A DNA stretch of 8,334 bases from RH-chloro-G1 sp003670575 (GTDB lineage: Bacteria > Chloroflexota > Dehalococcoidia > UBA2979), in the NCBI GenBank assembly GCA_947499615.1, contig CANMOP010000038.1, forward strand, positions 1-8,334, read 5' to 3'. A program made the position numbers and the translations under genes. Below, in pieces: positions 6,301 to 8,334 of this stretch; positions within the stretch are counted from its first letter, which is position 1, and the number at the start of each line of letters is the position of its first letter. Below the pieces are notes generated by a model that was given only the letters and a program-made list of their open reading frames with translations, was not told the DNA's origin and did no database searches.

Positions 6301-7454
6301 GGAGACACTGCGTTGAAGCCCGTGGCCCCCTCTGTCCCCGGGATCGGCATGGGATCGAGTGCGCCCCACCGCATCAGCATGAGCTGATCCCCCCCGTAGA
6401 CCACCCCCGAGCCGTCCGGCAGAAGGGCGAGGTCTCCTACTGGCTCGATGTCCAGTCTGAACCGCTCGACCGGCGCGGGCGGCGAGGAGCGGAGGAGCGA
6501 CCAGGCGAAGCCGAGCGTAATGAGCGCCGTCGTGGCCGCGAACCCGACCGCGAGCCGGTTCCACCGCCCCGCGCCCACGACTCCAGCGAGTGCCTCTCCA
6601 CCGTGCCTGAACGAAGGATCAGCCAGCGCCTTCGCGAACTCCAGAGCCCCGGTGAACCGATCCGCCGGAAGCTTCTCCAGCGACTTCCGGACCGCCGCGT
6701 CCACGTTGGCCGGCACGGAAGCGCGATGCTTCCGCGCCGACACCGGCTCGCCCGCGATGATCTTGCCCAGCACGGCCTGCGCGCTGCCGCCCGTGTACGG
6801 CGGCTCGCCCACCAGCATCTCGTACAGCACGCAGCCCAGCGCGTAGATGTCGGTCGCGGGGCCCACGTGCGTGTCGCCCGTCGCCTGCTCTGGGCTCATG
6901 TAGTGCGGCGTGCCGAGCGAGAGACCCGTTTCGGTCAGCCTGCCTCCACCCGCCACCCCCACCGCAAGCGCGATCCCGAAGTCCGCGATCACCGGACGCC
7001 CGGAGTGGATCAGGATGTTCGCCGGCTTGATGTCGCGGTGGATCACGCCGTGGCCGTGCGCGTAGGCGAGTGCCTCGGCCACGTCCTTCGCGATCTGAAC
7101 CGCTTCATCCACCGGAAGCTGATGATCCCGGTCGAGTCGGTCCCTCAGCGTGTCCCCCTCCACGTAGGGCATCACGTAGAACAGGAATGAGTCCGCCTGC
7201 CCCGAATCGAACAGCGGGAGGATGTGGGGGTGCTGCAGGTTGGCCGTCGTCTTGATCTCGGCCAGGAAGCGGTCCGCGCCGACGACCGCGGCCAACTCGG
7301 GCTTCAGGACCTTGAGCGCGACTTTGCGGCGGTGCTTGAGGTCCTCGGCTAGGTAGACTGTGGCCATCCCGCCCTCACCGAGCGTGCGCTCGATGCGGTA
7401 GCGGTCGGCTAGGGCTGCGGCCAGCCGGGGCGGGACCTCGGTCAGGTCAGCGAT
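6301..7454 (-). pseudogene. Hanks-type Ser/Thr protein kinase, truncated at 3' end
   Basis: A membrane-anchored Ser/Thr kinase of the kind abundant in Acidobacteriota and Gemmatimonadota. The kinase domain is intact: Gly loop GEGGMATVYLA (about 7379-7347), VALKVL lysine (7313), HRDIKPAN catalytic loop (Asp codon near 7034), ADFG metal site, and GTPHYMSPEQA. It is followed by a membrane helix (RLAVGFAATTALITLGFAWSL) and the first part of a periplasmic TolB/WD40-like sensor (LALLPDGSGVVYGGDQLM). Similarity stops near GTEGATGF (about 6315). The frame then continues to 6093 as about 70 codons antisense to the CYTH gene, which is not real sensor sequence. No ATG, GTG or TTG exists in frame before the Gly loop; ATC at 7454 stands where family members have ATG, leaving CTG at 7445 as the only near-start. 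With both ends damaged it is probably non-functional, or else cut by a misassembly. Confidence 0.82.
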
Positions 7455-7599
7455 GAAGCATCGGTCTCACGATGGACTGTCGGTTGGAGGTAGCTCGAAC
7501 CAGATGTGCTTCAATCGCGACCTGGAGCGTGCCCCCGCAGCCGACCAGGTACACCGCGAGCACCTGCCACAGAGAGCCGCGGTGGGCCTCCGAGATCCA
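7447..7599 (-). pseudogene. Fragment like the membrane segment of a TPR protein
   Basis: A minus-strand frame ending in TGA (7449-7447) encodes WISEAHRGSLWQVLAVYLVG, then CGGTLQVAIEAHL. This resembles the RRSLWQVLGVYLAGSW-type first membrane helix of kinase-linked TPR or adenylate-cyclase-like proteins common in Gemmatimonadota and Acidobacteriota, recalled from memory. There is no start codon, an in-frame stop lies about 60 bp upstream, and the similarity ends after about 35 residues. It overlaps the apparent kinase N-terminus by a few bases in a different frame. I read it as a relic. Confidence 0.35.
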
Positions 7600-7941
7600 T
7601 GGATAGCCTGCGCCTCTACTGGGGACCGCGCCTCGTCGGGAGCGGGAACGGGGCTAGAAGTGGGAGCCCGCGTCGCCGTACATAGCGCATGAGGCTAGTG
7701 GGCGGGCACCCGCGCCGCCATCTGGGAAGCCCAGGCGGGTCCGCACCCCCCAGTCGTGCTTCCCGACCGCGCACACTCAGGCAACGTGGGCGGCCCGGGC
7801 TAGCACCCAGGAGGCGATCCATCGGAGGGCTCTCAAACTGAGCCAAAAACTGTATCAGCGCCCACCAGCGCTGGCCATCGCTCACCAGCGCAGAATCCAG
7901 CATTTCCAGCGCTCACCAGCGCCCACCAGCGGCGGAAAGTC
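7600..7941. other. Decayed or non-coding stretch next to the partial tRNA
   Basis: A 95-codon minus-strand frame (7616-7903) has an ATG but low-complexity Arg/Pro/Gly-rich composition and no family I recognise. Its first part (SDGQRWWALIQFLAQFESPP) looks more protein-like than the rest and might be a relic. The last 85 bases hold the CGCYCACCAGCG repeats listed separately. I see no complete gene. Confidence 0.35.
7859..7931 (+). repeat. Four CGCYCACCAGCG direct repeats
   Basis: Copies lie at 7859-7870, 7879-7890, 7910-7921 and 7920-7931. The first and last are CGCCCACCAGCG, the middle two CGCTCACCAGCG, and the last two overlap by 2 bases. Spacing is irregular and the array ends 10 bases before the partial tRNA copy. 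That position suits integrase arm-type or accessory-factor sites of an att region. They could also be a recombinogenic remnant of a dispersed repeat. Confidence 0.6.
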
Positions 7942-7983
7942 GCTCCCAAAGCAGGCGCGCTACCGGGCTACGCTACGCCCCGA
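7942..7983 (-). repeat. Putative att core, copy 2 (5' half of tRNA-Pro)
   Basis: A perfect 42-bp copy of 634-675. On the minus strand it holds the base before the tRNA, the whole 5' acceptor strand, D arm and anticodon loop, and stops in the 3' anticodon stem. The bases beyond (7941 downward) are unrelated to the tRNA 3' half, so it cannot fold as a tRNA. Direct repeats lie on both sides and an integrase gene end lies about 100 bp to the right, as expected for an attachment site. Confidence 0.7.
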
Positions 7984-8046
7984 GGTAGTGACTTCTTTAA
8001 GCAACAACGCCAAGTCCTGCCGCTCGCTACTTTTCCACATCGCACC

Positions 8047-8071
8047 AAGTGTGCGAGTGAAGTGTGCGAGT
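8047..8071 (-). repeat. Tandem 13-bp repeats between att core and integrase
   Basis: On the minus strand ACTCGCACACTT occurs at 8071-8060 and 8058-8047, a 13-bp period. The copies sit 64-88 bases from the att core and just downstream of the integrase stop. They are candidate arm-type integrase binding sites. The rest of 7984-8081 shows nothing else. Confidence 0.5.
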
Positions 8072-8081
8072 AGGGTACACA

Positions 8082-8220
8082 TCACCTCGCCTCGCGCAAC
8101 TCAACGGCCTCAGTAACAACGCGGAGCATAGTAGCCGCGTCCGGCTGTTGGTAGATGCGCTTGAGCATCTCGACCCCCCTCCATCCGCCTGCGGCTGCCA
8201 CGTCCACATCCGGCATCTCC
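8082..8220 (-). pseudogene. Tyrosine recombinase/integrase, C-terminal fragment cut by IS
   Basis: The minus-strand frame entering at 8220 reads EMPDVDVAAAGGWRGVEMLK, then RIYQQPDAATMLRVV, and ends ELREAR with TGA at 8084-8082. This is the C-terminal catalytic end of a phage-type tyrosine integrase. GGW supplies the His/Trp position and the Tyr in RIYQQ is the expected nucleophile. The N-terminal arm-binding and core domains and the Arg/His-x-x-Arg boxes would lie to the right but are separated by an IS3-family element whose end is at 8221. Its 3' end faces the partial tRNA-Pro copy about 100 bp away, the usual arrangement of an integrase beside its own att site. Assignment is from motif recognition; the rest of the gene is presumably beyond the IS. 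Confidence 0.75.
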
Positions 8221-8334
8221 TGAGCTGTACCCGGTTCCGTAGACACGAGCCTAAGCTACATGTGCTGCTCGCTCGAAGTCGACGGGACTCAGATTGCCTA
8301 GGGTGGAGTGCCTCCTGATCGGGTTGTAGAAGCG
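8221..8334 (-). mobile_element. IS3-family insertion sequence, one end (partial)
   Basis: The element begins at 8221 with TGAGCTGTACCCGG, the TG-initiated terminal inverted repeat style of IS3-family elements, 30 bp past a transposase stop codon. It continues to the window edge. It splits the integrase reading frame exactly at this point. The target-site duplication (3-4 bp, possibly TCC or CTCC at the left edge) cannot be confirmed because the other end is outside. Confidence 0.8.
8251..8334 (-). CDS. IS3-family transposase (OrfB), C-terminus only
   Basis: The last 27 codons plus the stop of a DDE transposase are present. They include RFYNPIRRHSTLGNLSPVDF, the highly conserved C-terminal signature of IS3-family OrfB integrase-like transposases (YNxxRRHSTLGxLSPxxFE), and end DFERAAHVA with TAG at 8253-8251. 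The remainder lies beyond the right edge. Nothing suggests that this end is damaged, so the IS may be intact and recent. Confidence 0.88.
   Translation of the reverse strand, partial: RFYNPIRRHSTLGNLSPVDFERAAHVA

Noticed and set aside
7859..7931. CRISPR array or integron attC site
   Set aside because: The 12-bp repeats are too short and irregular for CRISPR and two of them overlap. No attC core pair or integron-type hairpin was found.
7942..7983. A second functional tRNA-Pro gene
   Set aside because: Only the 5' half is present. The T arm and 3' acceptor strand are missing and the adjacent bases cannot replace them.
8027..8209. 60-residue minus-strand ORF at the right end
   Set aside because: It is an out-of-frame shadow of the integrase C-terminus, which has the GGW and Tyr motifs in the adjacent frame.

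Overview
The window is GC-rich soil-type bacterial DNA. The TolB-tailed Hanks kinase, the folB/pteridine-reductase-like operon and the 2-oxoacid:ferredoxin oxidoreductase subunit are most reminiscent of Acidobacteriota (Vicinamibacteria-like) or Gemmatimonadota. That assignment is an impression from protein style, not the result of a search.

Layout. Bases 1-600 hold no convincing gene. An intact tRNA-Pro(UGG) lies at 601-674 (minus), with a possible terminator hairpin beyond its 3' end. A BrnT-type toxin and CopG-type antitoxin pair follows on the minus strand (828-1425). From about 1489 to 6294 there is a tight plus-strand gene string: the 3' two thirds of a korB-like subunit, an NADPH-dependent FMN reductase, a SAM methyltransferase, dihydroneopterin aldolase (folB), an SDR of pteridine-reductase type, a ClsB-like phospholipase-D-family enzyme and a CYTH-domain protein. 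Gaps are 2-13 bp and there are two 4-bp GTGA stop/start overlaps. Immediately after the CYTH stop, a minus-strand Ser/Thr kinase gene begins in mid-domain; it has lost its 3' end and has no normal start codon. About 490 bp of decayed DNA follows (7455-7941), including a fragment like the membrane segment of a TPR protein and four copies of a 12-bp repeat.

The right end explains part of this structure. A 42-bp perfect copy of the 5' half of the tRNA-Pro lies at 7942-7983. About 100 bp farther on is the C-terminus of a tyrosine integrase (8082-8220, minus) that keeps its Gly-Gly-Trp and catalytic-Tyr region. An IS3-family element interrupts the integrase at 8221 and runs off the window. Direct repeats flank the partial tRNA on both sides and look like integrase arm sites. 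The best reading is an integration hot spot for an element whose att site carries the 5' half of tRNA-Pro, with 675-7941 as one unit and the integrase-bearing DNA as the start of a second unit or a tandem copy.

Two abrupt joins, near 1485-1490 (at a BamHI/Sau3AI site) and near 6295-6315, cut korB and the kinase. They are either real recombination endpoints or assembly/cloning chimeras. Until they are checked with reads, the linkage of the folB operon block to its flanks should be treated as provisional.

Functionally, folB and the SDR point to tetrahydropterin/folate synthesis, the PLD protein to phospholipid synthesis, and BrnT with its antitoxin to stabilisation or stress response. The integrase remnant, the IS and the tRNA half-copy are marks of mobility.
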